Assembly (NCBI RefSeq): GCF_902167635.1
Contig: NZ_CABHMS010000005.1
Coordinates: 124,001 to 188,000, forward strand
DNA length: 64,000 nt
Direction: 5' to 3'
From: Chitinophaga vietnamensis
GTDB taxonomy: Bacteria; Bacteroidota; Bacteroidia; Chitinophagales; Chitinophagaceae
This document shows, one piece after another, positions 55,073 to 63,684 of the stretch (the stretch's first letter is position 1; every line of letters starts with the position of its first letter). Below the pieces are notes generated by a model. That model was not told the origin of the DNA and did not search any database. It saw nothing but the letters and a program-made list of their open reading frames with translations. A program made the translations under genes and the position numbers.

Positions 55073-56881
55073 ATGAAAAAAATCAGCATATACGCAACGT
55101 TGATCTTACTGGGCAGTGCAATAGCCTCGTGTAATAAAGATTTCCTCCAGCGCCTGCCACAGACAAGCATTACACCGGAAGCCTTCTTCAATACGCCGAA
55201 AGACCTGGAAACATACAGCAACAGCTTTTATGATAACCCGGTATATGCAACAGATGATATCAACTCCGACAATATTTCCAGCTACAGCGGTGGCGGAGAA
55301 CTGGATATCATGGTGCATAATGGTCTCAACTCCACTACAGTAGGAACTTCCGGTTGGGACGACTGGAACAAACTGCGCAGCTACAACTTTATGCTGGACA
55401 ATGTAGCGAAGACCAAAGGCGATCCCGCTGCCATCAATCATTTCATCGGTATTGCGCGTTTCTTCCGCGCCCGTTTCTACATGGCCAAAGTAGCGCGTTA
55501 TTCTGATGTGCCCTGGTATTCGCACGCCATGTCCAACACCGATTCTTCGCTCTATGCACCGCGTGATCCGCGTACCAAGGTGGTAGATTCCATTATGGCG
55601 GATCTGCAATTTGCCGTGGATAACATCATGCCCGACGAAGGCAACCGCACCCGCGTGAGCAAATGGACCGCACTCGCACTCATGGCACGTTTCGGCGTTT
55701 TTGAAGGAACATTCCGTAAATACCACGATGAGCTGAACCTGCAAAGCTCCGCTAACACCTACCTGCAAAAGGCCGCCTGGGCCTGCGAACAGCTGATGGG
55801 CAGCGGCAAGTTCAAAATTTACAGTACCGGCAATGGTGCACAGGATTACCGCTCGCTGTTCTCTTCTCTTACCCTGAGCGGTAACCCGGAGATGATCCAG
55901 TGGGTAGATTACCAGCAGGCGCTCGGCATTGGTAACAACACACACGCCGTATTAGGCTGGATGTGGTCACTCAGCCAGAGCCTCGTGTACAGCTATCTCA
56001 TGAAAGATGGTACGCCCTTTACCTCACAGCCTGGCTACGACAAAATGGACTTCGTGAAAACCTTCCAGAACCGCGATCCACGTTTAGCCGAAACCGTAGC
56101 CTATCCCGGATATTCTACCACTAACGATAAGAGCCTTTACATTCCGAAGCCCAACCTCGGCGCATACGATCAGCTGAAATTCTTTCCGCGCGATCCCGCG
56201 CAACGTCAGGGCTGGGGCGCCGACTACAGCGGCATCCCGGTATATCGTTATGCAGAAGTGCTGCTGAACTATGCGGAAGCAAAAGCCGAACTGGGCACGC
56301 TCACCCAGAGCGATGTGGATAACACCATCAACCAGCTGCGCCTGCGCGTGCAGATGCCGCCGCTCAATATGGCTGCCGCCAATGCGCTGCCTGATCCGGT
56401 GCAAGCTGCTGCCTATCCTAATGTGAGCGGCGTTAATAAAGGCGTACTGTTAGAGATCAGAAGAGAAAGACGGGTGGAGATGGCCTGTGAAGGCTTGCGC
56501 TTCAACGATGTGAACAGATGGAAAGCAGGTATGCGCTTCCAGGATGCGCAACAAGGTATGTATGTGGCCCAACTTGGCGGCATCGATATGAGCGGCGATG
56601 GCGTAGCCGATATTGCTATCCTCGCGTCTCCCACAGATACCGCTGCCCTGGCGGGTTTGCCGGCAAATGTACGGGCGTCTGTTTCCCGCTTCTATCTGAA
56701 AGATAAAGACGGAAAAGACAATAATTTCTACCTGGAAAATAATACTTCCGGTCACATTATGTTCACCGCTAACCGCGATGTACCACGCAAATTTGAAGAA
56801 CCGAAATATTACTACAGGCCAGTACCATTGGCACAAACAGTGTTAAATCCGAACCTGAAACAGCTGTTCGGTTGGCAGTAA
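55073..56881 (+). CDS. SusD/RagB-family outer-membrane lipoprotein
   Basis: The product has 602 residues from the ATG at 55073; a second ATG lies 9 bases upstream. The lipobox Cys is in AIASCNKDFL. Features are FIGIARFFRARFYMAKVARYSDVPW, the YAEVLLNYAEAKAEL helix, and ERRVEMACEGLRFNDVNRWK near the C-terminus. It is longer than the other two SusD proteins in the window, with extra sequence before the final helices. It closes the operon and is ended by a strong hairpin. Confidence 0.93.
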   Translation: MKKISIYATLILLGSAIASCNKDFLQRLPQTSITPEAFFNTPKDLETYSNSFYDNPVYATDDINSDNISSYSGGGELDIMVHNGLNSTTVGTSGWDDWNKLRSYNFMLDNVAKTKGDPAAINHFIGIARFFRARFYMAKVARYSDVPWYSHAMSNTDSSLYAPRDPRTKVVDSIMADLQFAVDNIMPDEGNRTRVSKWTALALMARFGVFEGTFRKYHDELNLQSSANTYLQKAAWACEQLMGSGKFKIYSTGNGAQDYRSLFSSLTLSGNPEMIQWVDYQQALGIGNNTHAVLGWMWSLSQSLVYSYLMKDGTPFTSQPGYDKMDFVKTFQNRDPRLAETVAYPGYSTTNDKSLYIPKPNLGAYDQLKFFPRDPAQRQGWGADYSGIPVYRYAEVLLNYAEAKAELGTLTQSDVDNTINQLRLRVQMPPLNMAAANALPDPVQAAAYPNVSGVNKGVLLEIRRERRVEMACEGLRFNDVNRWKAGMRFQDAQQGMYVAQLGGIDMSGDGVADIAILASPTDTAALAGLPANVRASVSRFYLKDKDGKDNNFYLENNTSGHIMFTANRDVPRKFEEPKYYYRPVPLAQTVLNPNLKQLFGWQ

Positions 56882-56892
56882 TTGCTACAAAC

Positions 56893-56926
56893 AAAAAGTC
56901 CTGAACGTTTACGTTCAGGACTTTTT
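56893..56926. terminator. Bidirectional intrinsic terminator
   Basis: AAAAAGTCCTGAACG and its exact complement give a 15-bp stem with a TTTA loop and A/T tracts on both sides. It ends the SusD transcript and, on the minus strand, the tRNA transcript 6 bases away. Confidence 0.92.
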
Positions 56927-56931
56927 ATTTG

Positions 56932-57003
<72 letters not shown>

Positions 57004-57054
57004 ATGAGGTTGCAAATGTAGACAATTAAATTAAAGAACAAAATTTATTTTTAG

Positions 57055-57202
57055 CTCAGGATTAAATGATTGAAAGGATTAGCAGGATTTTTTTATCAGG
57101 ATTTTAAAGGATTCGCGAAGATCACCTTGATTTGATCTTCGCGAATCCTTTAAAATCCTGATAAAAAAATCCTGCTAATCCTTTCAATCATTTAATCCTG
57201 AG
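57055..57202. repeat. Perfect 70-bp-arm inverted repeat
   Basis: The arm at 57055-57124 is matched without any mismatch by 57133-57202, around an 8-base loop. The outer ends read CTCAGGATTAAATGATTG inwards; inner modules include AGGATTAGCAGGATT and AAAGGATTCGCGAAGATC. It lies 6 bases past the stop of the NIPSNAP gene and 51 bases upstream of the tRNA. Its outer 37 bases match the element at 61748 except at two positions. Confidence 0.95.
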
Positions 57203-57208
57203 TCCTCA

Positions 57209-57979
57209 TCAGATGTCGGAGTATTCCACCGGGCGGAGGAAGAGGATATCTGAGTGAGAGACGTTGTGGCTATATTCCTGCATGCCTTGAAGCTGCTTCC
57301 AGTCGGGATTGGCGGAGAAGGCTTTCCAGTGGGCATCGCGGTCGGCGCGGCTGTTGAAGGTGGTGAGGTACATGAGGTTGGGCATTTTGCTGCCTGCCAG
57401 TACGGAGCCGTAAAATACAGGATTGAATGCCAGCTTGTCGAAAATGCCTACTTCGTTACCATCGTTGAACATCTTCACTTTGTTGACGTGATATTGTTCT
57501 GTAGGGCTTTCATAACTGCGCAGTTCGTATACGCGTTCGGCTTTGGGAGCGCTGAGCGCAGGCAATGTGAGCTGCGGCCGCTTTTCAAATGCCAGCAGCA
57601 GGATGGATTCTATGCGGTTGTAGGCCGACTGGTTGTAAGCTGCATCCAGAAAGCCCGCGCCAGCGGATTGATATTGTTTGTCGCGTTCCAGTATAGCGGG
57701 CAGGTTGGAGAATTGTTCCAGCGTGCGGAAAGGCACGAGCACGTATATACGAAGATCGGCCGTGTCCTGGTCTATCGGTTTGAAAACGCCTACCTGTGCG
57801 ATACCCGCCCGATGCAATGCAGGCAGGTAGGCCCTTTGCAGGAAACTATCGGTACGTGCTTCCTGACCGGCTTTCAGGTGAAATATCCTGATCTGGTAAT
57901 ATTGACGCGTGCCTTTGCCGGCTGCGGAAACAGAAAGGCAGGCAAGACAGAAGAGTAATAACATCGTGGAATTTCTCAT
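57209..57979 (-). CDS. NIPSNAP-family exported protein
   Basis: The start at 57979 (MRNSTMLLLFCLACLSVSA) gives a signal peptide and a 256-residue product; the longer open frame overlaps the next gene. Two NIPSNAP-like ferredoxin-fold repeats are seen, beginning YYQIRIFHLKAGQE and VYELRSYESPTEQYHVNKV. The second ends in LMYLTTFNSRADRDAHWKAF. Function in bacteria is not established. It lies divergent from the lipoprotein gene at 58048, and its stop is just before the palindrome at 57055-57202. Confidence 0.85.
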   Translation of the reverse strand: MRNSTMLLLFCLACLSVSAAGKGTRQYYQIRIFHLKAGQEARTDSFLQRAYLPALHRAGIAQVGVFKPIDQDTADLRIYVLVPFRTLEQFSNLPAILERDKQYQSAGAGFLDAAYNQSAYNRIESILLLAFEKRPQLTLPALSAPKAERVYELRSYESPTEQYHVNKVKMFNDGNEVGIFDKLAFNPVFYGSVLAGSKMPNLMYLTTFNSRADRDAHWKAFSANPDWKQLQGMQEYSHNVSHSDILFLRPVEYSDI

Positions 57980-58047
57980 CGCAAAAAATTTTTTGACAAG
58001 ACAATGTAGTGTAAAAAAATCAGGTTTTATAGTTATATCTTGCGCCC

Positions 58048-58749
58048 ATGAAATTGCATATATTGTTTGTAGTTCCCTTATTCCTGCTGGCTTGCCAGTC
58101 GGGCAGCAGGCCCTCAACAACGGCGCCTGTAAAGGATTCCCTGGTAAGCGATACTGTCAAAGTCGCCACCGCACAACCCGCAGCAGCTACCGCCGTTCCC
58201 GAAGATTCTGTAATGACCGCCAGCTGTCCTGAATTTTCCCTGGAAATACATGGCATGAGCAATGACGTGCCCTCCGCATGGGGACATGATACATTGATAC
58301 TGTCTGCCGGCCTGGGCGAAATGTTGGACGGATGCAAGGTGATCGTTCAAAGCACACAGCTCGATGATATCACCGTAGAACAGTGCTATGAAACCAGCAT
58401 CACCATTCAGCAGGAAGGCCCGCACTGGGACCTTACCGACTGGAAACATTATACTTCACCCTGGGCCAAACTGCCAACATCCGGCCCGGGCAAGTTCACG
58501 GCCATTACCTATGAAGTAACAGAGCATGCGCCCTTTCCCCAAGTGAGCATGGAAGAACTGAAGGCTGAACTGAAGCGCGGCGGCCTTGATGAGCAATGGA
58601 TCAAAGCCGTTGATACCGTTAAATCTATCTACGATTACCCGGTAGCAGTAGGCATCAGCCGCTATTACCTTCGCGTGAGCGGCAAGCAGAAAAGCACCGG
58701 TAAAACAGTAGTAAGGATCGTTGCTATCGATATGCCGATGGGTTGTTAG
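58048..58749 (+). CDS. Hypothetical lipoprotein
   Basis: The 233-residue protein has a lipoprotein signal with the Cys in LLACQSGS. A Ser/Thr/Ala/Val-rich linker (about 20-60) and a compact C-terminal domain follow, the domain with three cysteines (ASCPEF, DGCKV, EQCYE). I do not recognise the family. The divergent promoter region with the NIPSNAP gene is short (68 bases). Its last 26 bases overlap the end of the convergent gene at 58724. Confidence 0.75.
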   Translation: MKLHILFVVPLFLLACQSGSRPSTTAPVKDSLVSDTVKVATAQPAAATAVPEDSVMTASCPEFSLEIHGMSNDVPSAWGHDTLILSAGLGEMLDGCKVIVQSTQLDDITVEQCYETSITIQQEGPHWDLTDWKHYTSPWAKLPTSGPGKFTAITYEVTEHAPFPQVSMEELKAELKRGGLDEQWIKAVDTVKSIYDYPVAVGISRYYLRVSGKQKSTGKTVVRIVAIDMPMGC

Positions 58750-60544
58750 GCGCATACAACACCTCGGGGTGTTGCTCTTTCAATTCCTTTGCCACAGCCG
58801 GTTTCAGCAGCATATACTGAAACGCCCCTGAATCATCCTGACGGTATAAGGGGTTGGAGTCGATCAATCGTACCAACTGGCAATTGAAGCCCGCTGCCAC
58901 CAAAGCCTTGTTGATAGCTGCTTGCAGCTTATTCATATCAATATCTGCCTGCGGATAGGACTTGCTGTTGAAAATAAAACGCTTTTTATTTTGCGGATAG
59001 GCATTGGATAATGCCCATTGTACACTGCTGATCATCGAAGACAGCCGCGGCTCCGTATTGATGAAAGCAGGCGAGAAGCGTAATACGCCCGTCATATCCT
59101 GCGGGTTCTCTTCGCGGATGGCAGCTTCTAAATGCGGCAACAGCGCCTTGTTGGCTGTGTTAAGCAGCTGGCGTTCTGCGCACCAGGTCACCAGTGCATG
59201 TATCTGTGCAGCACTGAGGCGGCGCTCCGGATAAAAGTAATCGCCGGGATATACGCAGTTTTGGTAGTCGCCCGGACTGCCATTATAACAACCTTCTATG
59301 CGTTTGAAAAGATATTTGCTTTGCAGCAACGCCGCCTGCCGTTCGGTAAGCAGTGCAACGAAAAGCACAATGGGTGCAGGTTCCAGGCCAGTGTATCTTT
59401 CCTGTTCGATAAAGAAGAAACGCCGCGGGTCTTTGCGATCTTCCATCACATGATTCAGGAACTGGAAATTTTCGGGACGTATCCATGTTTCAAATTCTTT
59501 TTCATCGATCACTTCTTTGTACAGATGCCCGCCGATAGTTAATTCTGCAAATTGCAATTTGGCGGAGCGCCGCAATGCCAGCTCTTCTTCATAGGGATAC
59601 TGGCCATCAGAGGATGGCGGTACCTTGTGCGCGCTCCAGGCAGTGATCTCCATGGGTACTATATGCTGATGGATACGGCTGGTGACCCTTTGCATCACGC
59701 TGTGGAGCGCATTGGTATCGATGACGCCATAGGCGTTTTCCGGAAGGCCGGCGTATGGCTCAATATCGGTGGCGTAGTATAACGGTACCGCATATCCGCA
59801 GTTGCCAAAGATATCATTGACGGTGAGCAGGGTAAACGGCTGGTAACGTGTCGTCATCAGCTGCCTTGCGGAGTCGGTGAACAGGCCTGTAGCGCGGAGA
59901 CTATCCAGCAGCGCCATTTGCCGCTGTTGCGCGTAAGGATATTTGTCGAGCCAGTCGAGGCGCTTGCCCAGCTCGCTGGCATTATCCCTCTCTTTGAATG
60001 GGTCATCAGCAGGCAGGATGCCTGCCTGTATAAATGCCTGTGGTATGGCGCCGGGCCTGAACTGGCCGCTGCTGTCGAAAGCGGCTTTGCCGAAGTATTC
60101 ACCAAAACGCTTTATCAGTAAGGGATTGGCGGATGCGTAGTAATCACCGATATATCTCACAAAATTATACAGGTCTCTCTTCACCGGGAATCTGTCTGCC
60201 AGAAAATATTCTTCCTGTAATGCATCGTCGTCAAAGCGTACCTGCCGGGAAACGGAATCGAGCAGGGCTCGGGTGATGCGGGTATCTCCCGGCAAAAGAT
60301 GAATGAATGCACTTTCTGCTACGTATATGGGTTGCCGTAGTTCGTCGAGATCATGCACGTCCTTATATGCCAGCAAAGGCTGCTGTTGTGCAAAGCGGAT
60401 AAGCTCATCACGCCCGAAAGGTGTGAGCAGTTGTTGATCGGTCAGCGACTGCGCCAATTGTTTAACGGCTGGAAGGCTTAATTGCTGGGCAACAGAACAA
60501 AAGGGTATTACTAACAACAGTAATAACAGACAACGGTATTTCAT
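58724..60544 (-). CDS. Secreted hypothetical protein, 606 residues
   Basis: A signal peptide (MKYRCLLLLLLVIPFCSVAQ) is followed by about 585 residues with no recognised domain. The product is probably periplasmic. Notable segments are an N-terminal helical part (PAVKQLAQSLTDQQLL), a Tyr/Pro-rich centre, and four cysteines in the second half (EGCYNGS, NCVYPGDY, WCAERQ, NCQLV). It overlaps the convergent lipoprotein gene by 26 bases and is divergent from the SUFU-domain gene. No function is proposed. Confidence 0.75.
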   Translation of the reverse strand: MKYRCLLLLLLVIPFCSVAQQLSLPAVKQLAQSLTDQQLLTPFGRDELIRFAQQQPLLAYKDVHDLDELRQPIYVAESAFIHLLPGDTRITRALLDSVSRQVRFDDDALQEEYFLADRFPVKRDLYNFVRYIGDYYASANPLLIKRFGEYFGKAAFDSSGQFRPGAIPQAFIQAGILPADDPFKERDNASELGKRLDWLDKYPYAQQRQMALLDSLRATGLFTDSARQLMTTRYQPFTLLTVNDIFGNCGYAVPLYYATDIEPYAGLPENAYGVIDTNALHSVMQRVTSRIHQHIVPMEITAWSAHKVPPSSDGQYPYEEELALRRSAKLQFAELTIGGHLYKEVIDEKEFETWIRPENFQFLNHVMEDRKDPRRFFFIEQERYTGLEPAPIVLFVALLTERQAALLQSKYLFKRIEGCYNGSPGDYQNCVYPGDYFYPERRLSAAQIHALVTWCAERQLLNTANKALLPHLEAAIREENPQDMTGVLRFSPAFINTEPRLSSMISSVQWALSNAYPQNKKRFIFNSKSYPQADIDMNKLQAAINKALVAAGFNCQLVRLIDSNPLYRQDDSGAFQYMLLKPAVAKELKEQHPEVLYAPNNPSAYR

Positions 60545-60615
60545 ATCTGCAAGTAAAGGAAATTAATTGATTCAGACACAATCAGTACATTTACGCCATT
60601 GAAAAAACCATTGCT

Positions 60616-61722
60616 ATGTACCAGGATGCAGAATTATTGATAGAAGTGACCAACAGCCGTGGCACCTTATACGCGATAGTAGAGCAGGATAACCGTACCG
60701 CCTATTTTTATCTTTATCCTTCCGAGTTGATGGGCAACCGCTTCAAGCCGCGTCCCTGCTGGCTGCGCAATCTTCAGCCTGCCCCTCAGCAAAAAGATAC
60801 CGCAGCGATGGACAATGGCGTAGCGCCCATGCTGGAAGCGCGATACTGCAATCATCCGCAAGGGAAGGAGCCTTTGCAGAAAGAACGTATTTCTTTCGTC
60901 TGGAATGAAGAAGAAGATGGCGCCGCTATGTTATATGATGGCGCAATCATGGGCGTAATCCCCGGATGGGCGCTGTATGCTGATCAGCCGGTGGCCTATG
61001 CTGCTGATTGTATCGACGGCGAAGATGGACTCATGTTCCCCTTGGGTACGCCCGCTACCAACCAGCAATATAGCCGGTTTCAGCAGGCAATGGATTTCTG
61101 GAAGGAATGGGATAACAAAGAGAGCCAGCCTTGGAGCCGGATACAGCAACAGTTCCTGTCTGCCTACGAAAAACATTTCGGACCTACGCAACAATACTTC
61201 GCGATAGATGACGGCAAATGGCCGCCCATGGCCCTCGCCAAGTATGACACAGAAGATATCACCTATTTCTTGTCGCTGGGTATGAGCATCCGGCCGATGC
61301 CCTGGGTAGAGATGTTGTACAACGATAACGCATCGGGTTTCCGTCGTGCCGAGCTGGCCATTGCGATGAGCAAGAAAGATTTTTCTGAAGAAGAGATCAT
61401 GAAAGTAGCACAGCTGCTCTCCGGCCTGGCCGACCGTCCCTGGAAGCTCATCACCTGGCTGGGAGAAGGCCATACCATTGCTTCTTCCGCCTTACCCAAA
61501 GGCTATGAAAGCCTGATCCTTTCTGCCGCCATCTACAATGGCCCGGTGATCGATATGCCGGAAATGTATGGCGATAAAGTAAACCTCTACTGGGGTTCCC
61601 CCCTTACCTTCGAAGAGCGCGAATTCGCGCACAGCCGCCCCAATGGCGGTTATGAACTACTGGAATTGATGATCAATAAAGGAATTACGCACATCGTAAA
61701 ACGACGCGGGGCGGTGGTTTGA
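60616..61722 (+). CDS. Suppressor-of-fused (SUFU)-like domain protein
   Basis: The 368-residue cytoplasmic protein has a variable N-terminal half and a C-terminal SUFU-like domain. Its hallmarks are KWPPMALAKYDTEDITYFLSL-type strands, GMSIRPMPWVE, WLGEGHTIASS and YNGPVIDMPEMYG. Bacterial SUFU proteins are often immunity proteins against secreted toxins, but no toxin gene is next to this one. It is the last gene before the 85-bp-arm palindrome. Confidence 0.75.
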   Translation: MYQDAELLIEVTNSRGTLYAIVEQDNRTAYFYLYPSELMGNRFKPRPCWLRNLQPAPQQKDTAAMDNGVAPMLEARYCNHPQGKEPLQKERISFVWNEEEDGAAMLYDGAIMGVIPGWALYADQPVAYAADCIDGEDGLMFPLGTPATNQQYSRFQQAMDFWKEWDNKESQPWSRIQQQFLSAYEKHFGPTQQYFAIDDGKWPPMALAKYDTEDITYFLSLGMSIRPMPWVEMLYNDNASGFRRAELAIAMSKKDFSEEEIMKVAQLLSGLADRPWKLITWLGEGHTIASSALPKGYESLILSAAIYNGPVIDMPEMYGDKVNLYWGSPLTFEEREFAHSRPNGGYELLELMINKGITHIVKRRGAVV

Positions 61723-61747
61723 TGCTCGCTTCGCTCGCATTAATTTG

Positions 61748-61927
61748 GCTCAGGATTGAATGATTGAAAGGATTACCAGGATTTTCGAATTTATTGATTT
61801 TCGGATTTATTGATTTAATTAAAACGGAGATGAACAATTTGCCATCTCCGTTTTAATTAAATCAATAAATCCGAAAATCAATAAATTCGAAAATCCTGGT
61901 AATCCTTTCAATCATTCAATCCTGAGC
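61748..61927. repeat. Perfect 85-bp-arm inverted repeat
   Basis: The arm at 61748-61832 pairs without mismatch with 61843-61927, around a 10-base loop. The outer end is GCTCAGGATTGAATGATTG; inner modules include TTTATTGATTTTCGGATT and a final AAAACGGAGATG. It fills the gap between the convergent SUFU gene and PKD-like gene. Apart from its shared end with the element at 57055, the inner half is different sequence. Confidence 0.95.
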
Positions 61928-62009
61928 TAAAAGGGCCGCGCAGTTGCGCAGCCCCTCATCGTTGGCGTTAACACAGGATAACAATGGATGTGTATGGTGG
62001 TTCGTGATC

Positions 62010-63656
62010 TTATCTTTCTCTGTACGATACGCTGACGATCTTTCCAAACCCGCTGTATTCCTGCTTTTTCACGAGTGCGGCGTGTTGCGATAGGAAGTCT
62101 TGCGGGGAATAGAAGGTGAGCGTGCCGTTGCTGGCAGTGGGTTGGGCGGGATCGTAGGTAGCCACGCCCAGCCAGCTGCCGGGGTAATTGTCTAATGAGC
62201 CGCTCCCCTGCGGATTGTTGTAAGTGTAGCCGTTCACGTAGCCGCCGCGGGAGGGCCCATAGCCTTTGTTCACTGTAAATAGATGCTGGTCGAGCCAGGA
62301 TATTTTTTTGTTGCCTGCATCCAGTACCTGGTAGCATACGCCGGGGAAGTCTTTGTTCATGGCGTATACTTTGCTGCCAACGGAATAGTAGATGGTGCCG
62401 TAGTTTTTATCGACGGTGAAATGCTCTGCTTTTGATATATCCGTTCCCGTTAGTTTCACTTTTCTGTCTTGTGTTACCGAGGACCTTACATCGAAAGTGA
62501 GGAGCCAGGTATCGCCGGCGGCGTCTTTCATAATGGCGAAAGTAAGGTCGAGGCCGGGTACGGAGCGCATCCAGCGCAGGTCCATGCCGGTATTGGAGAA
62601 GTCGAACAAGGGACTGTCGGGATTGGGAATGATATTGCAGGTGCTGCTGCCGGGCGTGGAAAGCAGGAAACGCTTTTTGTCCATATCGAAGAGTACGGAA
62701 TTATAGAAGAAAGCCATGCCGTAGTTTCTGCCCAGGAAGGGCGCAGCCCTGAAATTTCCTTCTCCTGAAACTTTATTCATATTGGTAACGTACCACTGGT
62801 AGGGATCACGTTCATAGAAATTGCCTTTGTTGTCGTAAACATATACATAGTCGCTGCTGGCGGCGCCTTCGTTGGCGCCCACGAAGCCAGGGAGGAAGGT
62901 GGCGCTGTCGGGCCTTGAGATGAACTCTTTGGAAGTGTACCAGGCGCCGGAGGTGTATAGGTAGTCGTTGCGCAGCTTCCAGCTGCCTTTGTCGGTGCAG
63001 AGGTAGATCCATTCCCTGTCGACCAGCGATACTGCCGGGTTGTGATACGGTGGCGGCGCGGCATTGGGCCTGCCGGTAGCATAGTATGCGATATAGCGCG
63101 GGCCTTTCAGAGGCTTGGGAAGATCGGGAGAAAGCGACAGGATATCACGGGTGAAACGGGTGTTGCCGTTCACGAAGTTCACCATATCCAGGCGGGTATT
63201 ACCATCTACATCACATAACACCATCCAGCCTTCGTAGGTGGATGAACCTATTACGAGCTGGGAGGTATACCTGGTGAAGACCTGCCCGGTCTTTTTATCG
63301 GTCATCTCGAAATACAATCCGTAGCTGCCTACGGCATTGGTAACACGGGCATTGAGGTTGCGGTCATAGCTGAGTATCGTGCCTTTTACATAAGAGGAGC
63401 CATTGCCGCCGATAGTCCACTGATAGGCGAAGCGCGCGGTATCATTGAGGATAGACGAATCGAGGGTGGCCGATATTTTCGGCGTGAGCCGCAAGGTATC
63501 GAACTGATATACGAAGATAGAAGATGGAAAAGTATCGATGACCACTTTATTCACATCTTTATAAGCGTAGTTGCCGAGATCTTTATAGCAGGAGCTGAAG
63601 AGCAGGGAAGCGCTTCCTGATGCCAGCAGCAATATATTTTTTATGGTGCGTTTCAT
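62010..63656 (-). CDS. PKD-like family lipoprotein
   Basis: The 548-residue exported protein has the lipobox Cys in LFSSCYKDLG. An N-terminal Ig/PKD-like domain (about 35-135, FAYQWTIGGNGSSYVKG) is followed by a beta-propeller-like body with repeated strand patterns (YEGWMVLCDVDGNTRLDM). This family sits with SusC/SusD pairs and a DUF4843 lipoprotein in Bacteroidota. The next gene on the right looks like that DUF4843 protein, so this is the last gene of a locus that begins beyond the window. Confidence 0.85.
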   Translation of the reverse strand: MKRTIKNILLLASGSASLLFSSCYKDLGNYAYKDVNKVVIDTFPSSIFVYQFDTLRLTPKISATLDSSILNDTARFAYQWTIGGNGSSYVKGTILSYDRNLNARVTNAVGSYGLYFEMTDKKTGQVFTRYTSQLVIGSSTYEGWMVLCDVDGNTRLDMVNFVNGNTRFTRDILSLSPDLPKPLKGPRYIAYYATGRPNAAPPPYHNPAVSLVDREWIYLCTDKGSWKLRNDYLYTSGAWYTSKEFISRPDSATFLPGFVGANEGAASSDYVYVYDNKGNFYERDPYQWYVTNMNKVSGEGNFRAAPFLGRNYGMAFFYNSVLFDMDKKRFLLSTPGSSTCNIIPNPDSPLFDFSNTGMDLRWMRSVPGLDLTFAIMKDAAGDTWLLTFDVRSSVTQDRKVKLTGTDISKAEHFTVDKNYGTIYYSVGSKVYAMNKDFPGVCYQVLDAGNKKISWLDQHLFTVNKGYGPSRGGYVNGYTYNNPQGSGSLDNYPGSWLGVATYDPAQPTASNGTLTFYSPQDFLSQHAALVKKQEYSGFGKIVSVSYRER

Positions 63657-63684
63657 GATGTTTGTTTTCCTGTTTCTGAAAAAA

